Positions 9,623 to 17,613 of a stretch of 64,000 bases of DNA are shown here, piece by piece. Source of the DNA: Streptomyces cacaoi (GTDB lineage: Bacteria > Actinomycetota > Actinomycetes > Streptomycetales > Streptomycetaceae); NCBI RefSeq assembly GCF_006539165.1, contig NZ_BJMM01000019.1, forward strand, positions 1 to 64,000. Reading direction: 5' to 3'. The position numbers and the translations under genes were made by a program. Below the pieces are notes generated by a model, which saw only the letters and a program-made list of their open reading frames with translations, ran no database searches and was not told the origin of the DNA. The number at the start of each line of letters is the position of its first letter. The first letter of the stretch is position 1.

Positions 9623-10495
9623 ATGAGACAGCCGTCGGTACCCGCCCGCTCCATATGCCGCCGCCTCGCCGTCGTGGCGGCGGTCCTCGCCCTCGCGTCC
9701 GTCCCCCTCGGTGCGTCCGCCGCGCAGGCCCCGCGGCAGTCGTCCGGCAGCGGCTGGAACGACTGGTCCTGCGCCCCCTCCGCCGCGCACCCCCGGCCCG
9801 TCGTCCTCGTCCACGGGACCTTCGGCAACTCCGTCGACAACTGGCTGGGGCTCGCCCCCTACCTGGTGAAGCGCGGCTACTGCGTCTTCTCTCTCGACTA
9901 CGGACAGTTGCCGGGCCGGCCGTTCTTCCACGGGCTCGGGCCGATCGAGAAGTCGGCCGAGCAGCTCGACGAGTACGTCGACAAGGTGCTCGCCGCCACC
10001 GGCGCCCGGGAGGTCGATCTCGTCGGCCACTCGCAGGGCGGCATGATGCCCCGGCAGTATCTGAAGTTCCACGGTGGCGCCGACAAGGTCGACAAGCTCG
10101 TCGGTATCGCGCCGCCCAACCACGGCGCCACGCTGAGCGGGCTGACGAGGCTCGCCGACCAGTTCCCGCCCATCGGCGACATCGCCGACGAGATCGCGCC
10201 CTCGCTGCTCCAGCAGAAGGAGGGCTCCGCGTTCCTCAAGAAGCTCAACGAGGGCGGCGACACCGTCCCCGGTGTCTCCTACACGGTGATCACGACCCGC
10301 TACGACGAGGTCGTCACCCCGTACAAGTCGCAGTTCCTCGACGGGCCCGACGTCAAGAACGTGCTGCTCCAGGACCTGTGCCCGCTCAACATCTCGGAGC
10401 ATGTGGCCATCGGGCTCGCCGACCGGATGGCCTTCCACGAGACGGCGAACGCCCTCGACCCGGAGCACGCCACACCGACCGGCTGTCTGTCCTGA
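9623..10495 (+). CDS. Secreted lipase/esterase, alpha/beta hydrolase
   Basis: 290 residues starting at the ATG seven bases after AGGAG. An Arg-rich signal peptide with a hydrophobic core and an ASAAQA cleavage region directs secretion. The mature protein has the oxyanion motif HGTFGNS and nucleophile elbow GHSQGG. A plausible acid lies in the TRYDEVV stretch, and a His in SEHVAIG. Cysteines (WSCAPS, DLCPLN, TGCLS) suggest disulfides. This matches streptomycete lipases acting on acylglycerols. It is transcribed away from the cop operon and converges with the LPMO gene. Substrate range cannot be told from sequence. Confidence 0.9.
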   Translation: MRQPSVPARSICRRLAVVAAVLALASVPLGASAAQAPRQSSGSGWNDWSCAPSAAHPRPVVLVHGTFGNSVDNWLGLAPYLVKRGYCVFSLDYGQLPGRPFFHGLGPIEKSAEQLDEYVDKVLAATGAREVDLVGHSQGGMMPRQYLKFHGGADKVDKLVGIAPPNHGATLSGLTRLADQFPPIGDIADEIAPSLLQQKEGSAFLKKLNEGGDTVPGVSYTVITTRYDEVVTPYKSQFLDGPDVKNVLLQDLCPLNISEHVAIGLADRMAFHETANALDPEHATPTGCLS

Positions 10496-10614
10496 CCGCG
10501 CGCGGAAACGGGTGCGGCGCCGCCGCCCGCCCCCGAGGTGAAGGAAAGGGGAGGACGACGGCGCCGGTTCGTGGGCCGGGCGGTCACCCGGCGGCGCGGG
10601 CGCGCGCGGCCGGG

Positions 10615-11625
10615 TCAGCCCCGGTTGCGGGCCGCGCGGCGGCGCGCGGTGAGCATCAGGACGCCCGCGCCGGCCGCGACGACGGCGGCGCCGCCGATCG
10701 CCAGCGGGGCCGTGTTGTCGTCGCCACCGGTCTCGGCGAGGTCCGTCTTCTCCGCGCCGCCGGCGGGGCGCGGGCCGGCCTCGGCGTCGGCGGCGCCCGC
10801 CGTGTCGCCGGAGCCGGAGTGCCCGGCGTGGTCGCCGCCGTGGCCGTGGTGGTCGACGGTCGACTTCGCCCTGCCCTGCTCGATCTGGGCGTCGTCCGGT
10901 GCCGCCGGTGCGGTGGTGTCCTCGGCGCCGGAGGCGTCCGAGGCGTCCGAGGCGCCGGCGGAGCCCGAAGTGGCCGCCCCCGCCGACGACTTGCCGCCGA
11001 AGGTGACGTCCGAGCAGGTGTAGAACGCCTCGGGGCTGTCCGAGCGCTGCCAGACGCTGTAGATCAGATGGCGGCCGGACCGCTTGGGCACGGTGCCGTC
11101 GAAGACGTAACTCCCGTTCTTCAGCTGCGGGTCGGTGACCTCGGCGAAGGGCTCGGACTCCAGGTCGGACCACTTCAGCGGCTTGGCCGGGTCGTAGCCG
11201 GCCTTGGTGATGTACAGCGCGAAGGAACCCTTGTGCGGGGCGGTCGCCTTGTAGGTGAAGGTGTGCTTGCCCGCGGTCATCTTCGTGGCGGGCCAGTCGG
11301 TGCGCGGCAGATCCAGGCCCCGGTACTTCTCGCGCCCGGCGCTGCACAGCTTGCCGTCCGGGATGATCTGCCGGTGCTTGCCCGCGGCGTCGGGGATGTT
11401 GACCTCGTTCCAGTCGTAGAACGCCTGCGTCCCACTGGCCTTGACGGCGGCCTTGCAGGCGGCCGACCGCGGGCTCTCCGGGCCTTCGGCGAAGCACGTC
11501 GAGACCCGGCTGACCGGGTCCGACATCGAACCGTGCGCGGCGGCGGGGCCGGCGGCAGCCAGCGTGAGGGCGAGCGGGGCGAGGCCCAGTGCGGCCCATC
11601 CTGCGGCTTTGCGGCGAACGGTCAT
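10615..11625 (-). CDS. AA10 lytic polysaccharide monooxygenase, sortase-anchored
   Basis: 336 residues. The signal peptide ends AAA, exposing His31 (HGSMSDP) as the mature N-terminus. With His131 (TAPHKGSF) this gives the copper-binding histidine brace of AA10 enzymes, which oxidatively cleave chitin or cellulose. The catalytic domain runs to about residue 215 (SDVTFGG). A Ser/Ala/Asp linker with a His-rich patch (DHHGHGGDHAGHSG) follows. The C-terminus has the sorting signal LAETG (about 296-300), a hydrophobic helix and an Arg tail, so a class E sortase should attach it to the wall. No carbohydrate-binding module is seen. Its copper dependence fits the nearby cop operon. Confidence 0.92.
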   Translation of the reverse strand: MTVRRKAAGWAALGLAPLALTLAAAGPAAAHGSMSDPVSRVSTCFAEGPESPRSAACKAAVKASGTQAFYDWNEVNIPDAAGKHRQIIPDGKLCSAGREKYRGLDLPRTDWPATKMTAGKHTFTYKATAPHKGSFALYITKAGYDPAKPLKWSDLESEPFAEVTDPQLKNGSYVFDGTVPKRSGRHLIYSVWQRSDSPEAFYTCSDVTFGGKSSAGAATSGSAGASDASDASGAEDTTAPAAPDDAQIEQGRAKSTVDHHGHGGDHAGHSGSGDTAGAADAEAGPRPAGGAEKTDLAETGGDDNTAPLAIGGAAVVAAGAGVLMLTARRRAARNRG

Positions 11626-12036
11626 CGTGGGGGGCTCCTTGATCGCGGGACGTGCGGCTCGGCTTGCGACGTGTATGTGTGGGGGGAACGGGCCGGTTCC
11701 CGGGGCCCGTTCGCGGTCGGTCCCGCGGGGCGCCCGGCCCGTCGCTCCCGCACGTTAGCCGTGCTCAGCGGCCCGCACGCACCCCTGAGCCGCGCTCGCG
11801 CCGATCCTTATGGTCGCTTTAAGGCATGACTAAGCGTCGGTTCGGACAGCCGCCCGGCGCCGCCCCCGGGACGGCTCCCGGGGCGGCGCCGGACGCCCGC
11901 GCCGCGACCGGTTCGTGCTCCGGCCGCACCGTGGGCGGGACCGGAGCACGAACGGAAGGCCCGGAGAGGCGGGAGCCCCGCGGGTCCGGAGCCGAAGGGC
12001 GGCGCCGGGGACGGGGATCCGCGGTCCAGATCCCGC
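11626..12036. other. Intergenic region with LPMO promoter and a hairpin
   Basis: About 410 bp with no convincing gene. It should carry the LPMO promoter, nearest 11626-11830. A Pro/Gly/Arg-rich frame at 11826-12143 has no ribosome site and runs into the repeat array, so I do not call it. Confidence 0.5.
11911..11953 (-). terminator. Hairpin downstream of doxX-like gene
   Basis: Perfect 13-bp arms GTTCGTGCTCCGG and its complement flank a 17-base loop. It lies about 155 bp past the DoxX stop and before the LPMO promoter, a suitable place for a terminator of the minus-strand DoxX transcript. Confidence 0.5.
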
Positions 12037-12120
12037 GGTCGGGAGCCCGGGGTCGGGAGCCCGGGGTCGGGAGCCCCGGGTCAGGAGCCCGCGGTCGGGA
12101 GCCCGCGCTCAGGAGCGGAG
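12037..12120. repeat. 14-bp tandem repeat, six units
   Basis: Units follow GGTCGGGAGCCCGG with small changes, at 12037, 12051, 12065, 12079, 12093 and 12107. The last, degenerate unit covers the stop codon of the DoxX gene. The GAGCCCGG core recurs in a second 14-bp array at 14485. Confidence 0.85.
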
Positions 12121-12690
12121 CAGCAGGACGACGGCGGCTGTGACCGCGGCGAGGAGGATCGCTGCCACACCGTGGGAGAGGCGGTGGGTGCGCAGTCCGG
12201 GGAGCAGCCGGTCGGCGGCCCACCGGCCCGGTCCGGTCAGGGCGAGCGCGGCGGCGCCCGCGCCCTGCGCGACGGCGTACTCCACGCCCTCGGGCGCGAA
12301 GTAGCCGTGGCCGTGCGTCACGGCCACGGCGTTGACCATCGTGCCGAGGACGGCGGCGCCCGCCAGCGGGGTGAGCAGGCCGACGGCGAGGCCGAGGCCG
12401 CCGAGCAGTTCGGTGAGTCCGGCGACCGTCGCCATGCTCCGGCCCGCCGGGTAGCCGACCGAGGTGAAGAACTGCGCGGTCGCGTCGAGCCCGTTGCCGC
12501 CGAACCAGCCCAGCAGTTTCTGGGCCCCGTGTGCCGCCATGGACAGTCCGAACACCAGCCGCAGCGCGAGGAGTCCGGCGTCGTAACAGGTCTGCTCCGA
12601 GACGGCGGGCGCCGTCGCGGGGGCGGGTGCCGAACCGCCCGTGGGAGAGGGGTCGTTCAGCGGAGCATGTGTGGCATGGGGGGTGTGCAT
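12109..12690 (-). CDS. DoxX-family membrane protein
   Basis: 193 residues from an ATG preceded by AGGGAG at good spacing. After a 30-residue polar N-terminus come four hydrophobic segments. The DoxX signature includes LRLVFGLSMAAHGAQKLLGWFGG, and GLGLAVGLLTPLAG and THGHGYFAPEG follow. DoxX proteins are small inner-membrane proteins linked to redox or quinone functions in several bacteria. The precise role here is unknown. It is monocistronic: LPMO lies downstream on the same strand after a hairpin, and the upstream DNA is repetitive. Confidence 0.85.
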   Translation of the reverse strand: MHTPHATHAPLNDPSPTGGSAPAPATAPAVSEQTCYDAGLLALRLVFGLSMAAHGAQKLLGWFGGNGLDATAQFFTSVGYPAGRSMATVAGLTELLGGLGLAVGLLTPLAGAAVLGTMVNAVAVTHGHGYFAPEGVEYAVAQGAGAAALALTGPGRWAADRLLPGLRTHRLSHGVAAILLAAVTAAVVLLLRS

Positions 12691-13293
12691 AGGTGTCGAC
12701 TCCCTGCGTCGGTGCGGACCGCGGGCGGCGAGGGCCCGCCGCGGCGCGGTCGCCGGTGGAGAGGGGGTGGGGGTGCTGCCGGGGTCGTGCCGTGTGCCTG
12801 TGCCGTGTGCCGTGTTTGCGTGCTGTGTTGCGTGCCGTGCGTCGTGCTGTGTGTCGTGCCGTGTCGTGCCGTGTGGGGAGCGAGCGGGTGGGGGAGGCCC
12901 CGGGGAGCCCGGAGAACAGCGGAGACAGCTCGGACTGCGGGGACAGCTCGGACTACGAGGACAGCTGGGGCTGCGAGGACAGCCGGGACAGCGAGGACTG
13001 CGAGGACAGCGAGGAGTGCGGGAACTGCGGGAACTGCGGGAACTGCCGGAACTGCGGGAACGGCTGGGACAGGGGGCCGGGAGGCCGGACGGCGTACGGG
13101 TCGGCACCACTGACGGTAGCGATTGGTCTGGACCTGCACAACGGTCCGCGTGCGATCCGCCACAGACGGAACCGGTGGAGCGGTTGTGCGCGTTTTCTCC
13201 CTCGACGCCCCGTCACCGGGCGGCGCGGCACCTCCCGGGGACGGCCGCCGCCGGCCGCGGGGCCGGCGGGAGAGGCGAGAAGGGAGCGAGGCC
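12691..13293. other. 600-bp low-complexity intergenic region
   Basis: No gene called. 12778-12875 is rich in TGCCGTG/TGTGCCG microsatellite-like repeats. 12905-13075 is a 9-bp repeat array. The last 200 bp (13090-13290) is ordinary sequence, presumably with the protease promoter and its AAGGGAG ribosome site. Confidence 0.6.
12905..13075. repeat. 9-bp tandem repeat array
   Basis: About nineteen degenerate units such as GAGGACAGC, GGGGACAGC and GGGAACTGC. Because the period is a multiple of three, several frames stay open. None has a start with a ribosome site or homology I recognise, so I treat it as non-coding. Confidence 0.8.
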
Positions 13294-14490
13294 GTGAACC
13301 TGCTGGATGTGCTCCTGATCGTCGCGGCGCTGGCCTTCGCCGGCTCCGGCTACCGGCGCGGACTGGTCGCCGGGCTGGTCTCGCTCGCCGGCTTCATCGG
13401 CGGCGCGGTGACCGGGGTCTGGCTGCTGCCCTTCGTGCTCGACCACGTCGACCGGGGCACGACGGCCGCCACCGTCGTCGCCCTGCTCACCGTGCTGCTG
13501 CCCGCGCTCGCCGGGCACGCGCTCGCCTCCCAGCTCGCCTGGCGGGTGCGCGAGGCGCTCAGTTGGGGCCCGGTGCGCTGGGTCGACGGGGTGGGCGGTG
13601 CCGTGGTGAACGTGGTCTCCGTGCTGGTCGTCGGCTGGGTCGTCGGCAGCGCGCTCGCCGCCTCGCCCTCCCCGGCGCTCAACCAGGCCATACGGGGTTC
13701 CACCGTGCTGGAGACCGTGCACGAGCGGATGCCGGACAGCGCGGCCACCTGGTTCAACCGTGCCACCGGCGCGCTCACCACGGCCGGTTTCCCGCAGGTC
13801 TTCAACCCCTTCGAGCACGAGCCCGGCGCGTCCGTCCCGGAGCCCTCCGGCGACGCCGTCACCCGGCAGGCGACCGTCGCGGCGCAGCGCAGCACCGTCA
13901 AGATCGAGGGTGTCGCACACGTCGACGGCGGCCGGCAGGGGCAGGAGGGCAGCGGCTTCGTCTACGCGCGCGGGCACGTCATGACGAACGCGCACGTGGT
14001 CGCCGGGGTCGACGAGCCGAGCGTCCGGGTGGGCGGCACCGGGCGGCCCTACGAGGCCCGGGTGGTGCTCTTCGACCCGGGCAAGGACATCGCCGTGCTG
14101 AACGTGCCGGGACTGCCGGCGCCCGCGCTGGAGTTCGCGGGCGACGCCTCCCGCGGCGACCCCGGCGTCGTCGCCGGCTACCCGGAGAACGGCGGGCTCG
14201 ATCTGCGCGCCGCGGCCATCGCCGAACGCACCACCGCACGCGGCCAGGACATCTACGGCAGCTCGCTGACCAGCCGCGACATCTACGCCATACGCTCCCA
14301 GGTGCGCCCGGGGAACTCCGGCGGCCCGCTGCTCACCCCGGACGGCCGGGTGAGCGGGCTCGTCTTCGCCCGCTCGACCAGCGACGCCGGCCTCGGCTAC
14401 GCCCTCACCGCCGACCAGGTCCGCGACCGCGCCCGTGAGGCCGCGACGGCGACCCGGCCGGTGGACACCGGCAACCGCTCGGCGCTGTGA
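13294..14490 (+). CDS. marP: MarP-like membrane-anchored serine protease
   Basis: 398 residues from GTG with AAGGGAGCGAG upstream. Residues 1-125 form four membrane helices of the CvpA type. A linker leads to a trypsin-like domain outside the membrane. The triad is visible as His234 (TNAHVVAG), Asp265 (DPGKDIAV) and Ser342 (RPGNSGGPL). Length and layout match mycobacterial MarP, a periplasmic protease needed for acid and oxidative stress resistance by activating a peptidoglycan hydrolase. The substrate in this organism is inference. It is a single gene, converging with the GNAT gene. A 14-bp repeat array begins at its last codons. Confidence 0.92.
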   Translation: MNLLDVLLIVAALAFAGSGYRRGLVAGLVSLAGFIGGAVTGVWLLPFVLDHVDRGTTAATVVALLTVLLPALAGHALASQLAWRVREALSWGPVRWVDGVGGAVVNVVSVLVVGWVVGSALAASPSPALNQAIRGSTVLETVHERMPDSAATWFNRATGALTTAGFPQVFNPFEHEPGASVPEPSGDAVTRQATVAAQRSTVKIEGVAHVDGGRQGQEGSGFVYARGHVMTNAHVVAGVDEPSVRVGGTGRPYEARVVLFDPGKDIAVLNVPGLPAPALEFAGDASRGDPGVVAGYPENGGLDLRAAAIAERTTARGQDIYGSSLTSRDIYAIRSQVRPGNSGGPLLTPDGRVSGLVFARSTSDAGLGYALTADQVRDRAREAATATRPVDTGNRSAL

Positions 14491-14540
14491 GCCCGGCGCT
14501 GTGAGCCCGGTGCCGTGAGCCCGGTGCTGTGAGCCCGGCG
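14485..14540. repeat. 14-bp tandem repeat, four units, across the marP stop
   Basis: Units CTGTGAGCCCGG plus two bases start at 14485, 14499, 14513 and 14527. The first includes the marP stop. It shares GAGCCCGG with the array at 12037. Confidence 0.85.
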
Positions 14541-14584
14541 CGCACGCCTCGTTCCGGGCCCTGTCCCGCCGGTCCCGACCGCGC

Positions 14585-15760
14585 TCACAGCGTCTTCGCG
14601 CACCGCCACTGCGAGGCGACGACGGTGTAGCCCAGGCGCCGGTTGATGACGAGCATCGCGGCGTTGGCGGCGTCGTTGCCGGTGAACGCGTGCCGGTAGC
14701 CGGCGGCGCGGGAGCGGCGCAGCGAGTCCACCTTCGCCAGCGCAGCCAGGCCCCGGCCGCGGAAGGCCCGCCGGGTGCCGGTCATGCCCGACCAGTAGCG
14801 GTCGACCCCGTCGGTCTGCGCCACGCTGTACGCGGCCACCGCGCCGTCGACCAGGACGACGCTGCTCAGCCGCGCGTCCCAGTCCGGGCGCAGCCAGTTG
14901 TGCCGCAGCCAGACCTCGTACGGGAGCCGGACGGACGCCGCCGCGCCCGGTTCGTCGGCGGCGCACTCCACGTCCGCCTCGTACAGCGGGCGCAGATCGC
15001 CCGCTTCCCCGGCGACCTCGGCCGGGGTGCACAGGACGACGCCCTCGGGGAGCGGCGCGGGCGGTGCCGGGAGCCGGGTCGTGGCCAGATCGAGGCCGAG
15101 GATCCGGGCGCGGCGCAGGCACCGGTAGCCGCGCCGCTCGGCGAAGTCCGGCGCCACTCCGTCGTCCGCCGCCCAGGTGTGCGCACGGACCGCGCCCATG
15201 GCACGCAGCCGCTCCTCGGCCGCCGCGACCAGCGCCCCGCCGACGCCCGCCCGCTGCGCGGCCGGCAGGACCATCGTCTGGACGAAGCCCTGGCCCGGGG
15301 TTCCGCTGTCCGCTATCAGACCGATGTCCGCGCAGCCGACGAGCCCGCCCGGGGCCGCCGTGCGGGGGCCGGGCGGCGGGGCGTGCCCGGAGTGCCGTAT
15401 CTCCGCCGTCCGCCCGGGGCGGTGTCCGAGGCGTCCGAGGTGTCCGAGGCGTCCGAGGAGTGCGGCGGGTTCGGCGGGTTCGGTGGGCCCGGGACGGCCG
15501 GTGCGTCCGGTGGGCCCGGTGCTTCCGGTCTCTGCGGACTCTGCGGGCTGCCCGGGCTGTGGGCGCTGTCCGTGCTGTCCGGGCTGTTCGGGCTGTTCGG
15601 GCTGTTCGGCGATCAGCCGGTACCTCTCGTGCTCCGGCCGCTGTTCGGTCTCCCACAGCAACGACCGTGCCGTGCCCACGAGATGGGGCACGGCGGCACG
15701 GCGCACGGCGACGGTGGCCTCGGCGTCCTGCGGGTGGAAGGGGCGCACAGTGATCTTCAT
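14585..15760 (-). CDS. Tandem GNAT-family acetyltransferase with low-complexity insertion
   Basis: 391 residues. Both halves are GNAT folds. The first acetyl-CoA loop is PAAQRAGVGGALV, and the second is RRAFRGRGLAALAK followed by NDAANAAMLVINRRLGY. The acceptor is unknown. Between strands of the first domain, residues about 53-138 are a Pro/Gln/Thr/Gly insert (PEQPEQPG, TGPTGRTGRPGP, LGRLGHLGRLG) encoded by 9-bp tandem repeats, which would form a disordered loop. No Shine-Dalgarno lies before the ATG, but TAGCGT sits nine bases upstream on this strand, so the mRNA may be leaderless. Confidence 0.83.
   Translation of the reverse strand: MKITVRPFHPQDAEATVAVRRAAVPHLVGTARSLLWETEQRPEHERYRLIAEQPEQPEQPGQHGQRPQPGQPAESAETGSTGPTGRTGRPGPTEPAEPAALLGRLGHLGRLGHRPGRTAEIRHSGHAPPPGPRTAAPGGLVGCADIGLIADSGTPGQGFVQTMVLPAAQRAGVGGALVAAAEERLRAMGAVRAHTWAADDGVAPDFAERRGYRCLRRARILGLDLATTRLPAPPAPLPEGVVLCTPAEVAGEAGDLRPLYEADVECAADEPGAAASVRLPYEVWLRHNWLRPDWDARLSSVVLVDGAVAAYSVAQTDGVDRYWSGMTGTRRAFRGRGLAALAKVDSLRRSRAAGYRHAFTGNDAANAAMLVINRRLGYTVVASQWRCAKTL
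15413..15625. repeat. 9-bp tandem repeats inside the GNAT gene
   Basis: Runs of GTCCGAGG(C/T) units, then GGTGCGTCC-like units, then GGGCTGTTC units, all in period 9 and in frame with the GNAT coding sequence. They account for the non-GNAT insert. Confidence 0.75.
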
Positions 15761-15902
15761 GCGCCGCACGCTAGAGGTGATCGGCGCACACCGCCGCCGC
15801 TTCCCGCACAACCGTCCGGGACAATCGGACGCGTACTGCCGCCCCCTCCCGCACCACGGTCCGGGAGACCCGGGCCCGCCACTCGCCCTACCCGGAGGCC
15901 CC

Positions 15903-16307
15903 GTGACCCGGAACGCTTCGCACCGCCCCGACGGCCCGCTCGATCTCGTCGTCGACACCGAGGCGGCCGACCCTCCCTACGAGCAGATCCGGGAGCGGAT
16001 CGCGGCGCGGGCGCGCGGCGGCGAGCTGCCCGTCGGCGCGAAGCTGCCGACCGTGCGCGGCCTCGCCCAGCAGCTCGGGCTCGCGGCGAACACGGTCGCG
16101 AAGGCGTACCGGGCGCTGGAGGCGGACGGGGTGATCGAGACCCGGGGCCGGAACGGGACGTTCGTGGCGGCCGCCGGGGACGCGGCGCAGCGCGAGAGCG
16201 CGGACGCGGCGCTCGCCTACGCACGCCGCGCCCAGCGGCTGGGCCTCGACCACGACGAGGCGCTGGCGGCGGTGGTCGCCGCGCTCCGCGCCACCTACGG
16301 CGACTGA
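15903..16307 (+). CDS. GntR-family regulator, short YtrA-like type
   Basis: 134 residues from GTG, with CGGAGG nearby upstream. The winged helix is clear: DPPYEQIRERIAARARGGELPVGAKLPTVRGLAQQLGLAANTVAKAYRALEADGVIETRGRNGTF in several blocks. Only about 45 residues follow it, too short for a FadR or UTRA ligand domain, which is typical of YtrA-type repressors. Those usually control ABC transporter operons. No such neighbour is seen, so the target is unknown. It is divergent from the GNAT gene across 142 bp. Confidence 0.85.
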   Translation: MTRNASHRPDGPLDLVVDTEAADPPYEQIRERIAARARGGELPVGAKLPTVRGLAQQLGLAANTVAKAYRALEADGVIETRGRNGTFVAAAGDAAQRESADAALAYARRAQRLGLDHDEALAAVVAALRATYGD

Positions 16308-16415
16308 CGCCACCGGGCAGGACGACCGGCAGGACCGGCGCGTATGCAGCACCGGTGCGCGTGCACCACCGGCGCCATGCGCACCCCACCGGTGCCGGGG
16401 CCCGCCCGGGCCGGG

Positions 16416-17129
16416 TCAGTGCCGCAGATTGTGGACGGCGGTGGCCGTCGTCCCGCGGAAGGCGTCGACCGGGGCGTCGTCGAGCGTGCCCATCTGCGCC
16501 CAGCGCACCAGCGTGACCGTCGAGCCCTCGCGCGCGATGCCGAACAGGCTGACGCCGTGCTCGGATTCGGGCGGTGCCGTGTGCACGCCGTAGACGTGGG
16601 CGCTGTCCCCGGCGTCGACCGTGCCGTAGTCCTGCCCGTCGGCCGTGCCGTCCGGGTTCTCCGCCTGCCAGTCGGCGGCGCAGCCGGCCGCCCGCCGCTC
16701 CAGCCGCGCGGCCAGCTCCCCGGCCGCCTCGGGTGTCCGGGACACGACGGTGACCTGGACGGCGCCGGTGTCGTACTCGGTGCCGTAGACCCGGTGGTGG
16801 GTGCCGCCCGGCTCGTCGGGGAGGGCGCCGTCCATGCAGAACGGCTCCGGGTCGGGCAGGCCGTCGGTGACGTCACCGGCCCGCCAGGGCGAGGAGGCGT
16901 GCGGCGGCAGCTGGTCCGGGGCGAGGAAGCCCGGTGCGGGGGAGGCGGTGGCGGGCGCGGCGGACAGCAGCGCGAGGGCAGCGGCGGCGGCAGCGACCGC
17001 TCCCGCGGGCCCGGCGGACCCCGGGGCGCGGACGGACCGCGGGAGCCGGACGGTCCGGCGGGGCCGGGCGGGCCGGGCGGACGGGGCGGGCCCGTGGGGC
17101 GCGGTGCGGCGGACGGTGCGGATACGCAT
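16416..17129 (-). CDS. Secreted protein of unknown function
   Basis: 237 residues from ATG with AGAAGG upstream. A long basic N-terminus (about 37 residues) precedes a hydrophobic stretch and ATASPAPG, a likely signal cleavage region. The arginine count without a twin RR motif suggests Sec export. The mature part (DVTDGLPDPEPFC, YGTEYDTGAVQVTVVSRTPEAAGELAARLE, AAGCAADW, LVRWAQMG) resembles extracellular sensor-like domains of actinobacteria. Two cysteines may pair. No enzymatic motif is visible. Confidence 0.75.
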   Translation of the reverse strand: MRIRTVRRTAPHGPAPSARPARPRRTVRLPRSVRAPGSAGPAGAVAAAAAALALLSAAPATASPAPGFLAPDQLPPHASSPWRAGDVTDGLPDPEPFCMDGALPDEPGGTHHRVYGTEYDTGAVQVTVVSRTPEAAGELAARLERRAAGCAADWQAENPDGTADGQDYGTVDAGDSAHVYGVHTAPPESEHGVSLFGIAREGSTVTLVRWAQMGTLDDAPVDAFRGTTATAVHNLRH

Positions 17130-17613
17130 GCGGTGGACCTTCTCCCTGAGTCGACGGCGGATGTGCTCGGCGGCGGATGTCTCGGTGGTTTCGGTGCGCT
17201 GTGGTGGAGGTGCTCGGCGGGTCGGTGTGCGTGCCGGAGGTGCTCGGTGGTGCGTGTGCGCTGGGGCTGAGGTGCTCTGCGGTTGCGCTGCGGCTGAGGT
17301 GCCTGCGGTGCGTGTGTGTCGCGGCTGGGCAGGGGTGCTCGGCGGTGTGGATGCGTGACGGCTGAGGTGCTGCCGGGACGGCGGACGTGCGCGAGGCGCC
17401 AGGACGGTCGGACGTGGCGGAGGTTCAGGACGGTGGACGTGCCCCGGGCTCCCCCCCCGGGGGGGGAGAGAGAGCCGTCACAGCATCAGACCGTCGGCAC
17501 GGCCCGAAGGTTGCCACCCGAACGGGTCCCTCCGCCGGGCACGTGGGCGGGGCACGGAGACGGCCCCGCTGCCGGAACACGCCGGTGTGCGGGGCCTGTC
17601 CGGCGTCGCGGGC
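17130..17613. other. 484-bp low-complexity intergenic region
   Basis: No gene called. 17165-17360 is rich in repeated GAGGTGCTC(G/T) and TGCGTGTG units. A GC palindrome follows at 17449. It separates the secreted-protein promoter from the end of the NLR-like gene. Confidence 0.55.
17449..17468. terminator. 20-bp perfect GC palindrome
   Basis: C8 and G8 flanked by CT and AG form a loopless inverted repeat about 145 bp past the NLR-like stop. It could terminate that transcript or simply be a G/C homopolymer tract. Confidence 0.35.

Noticed and set aside
11826..12143. Plus-strand frame beginning MTKRRFGQ
   Set aside because: It is low-complexity, runs through the 14-bp repeats into the antisense of the DoxX gene, and has no ribosome site.
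12905..13075. Regular repeats that could be taken for a CRISPR array or a repeat protein
   Set aside because: Units are 9 bp with no spacers and no cas genes. Every candidate frame lacks a supported start.
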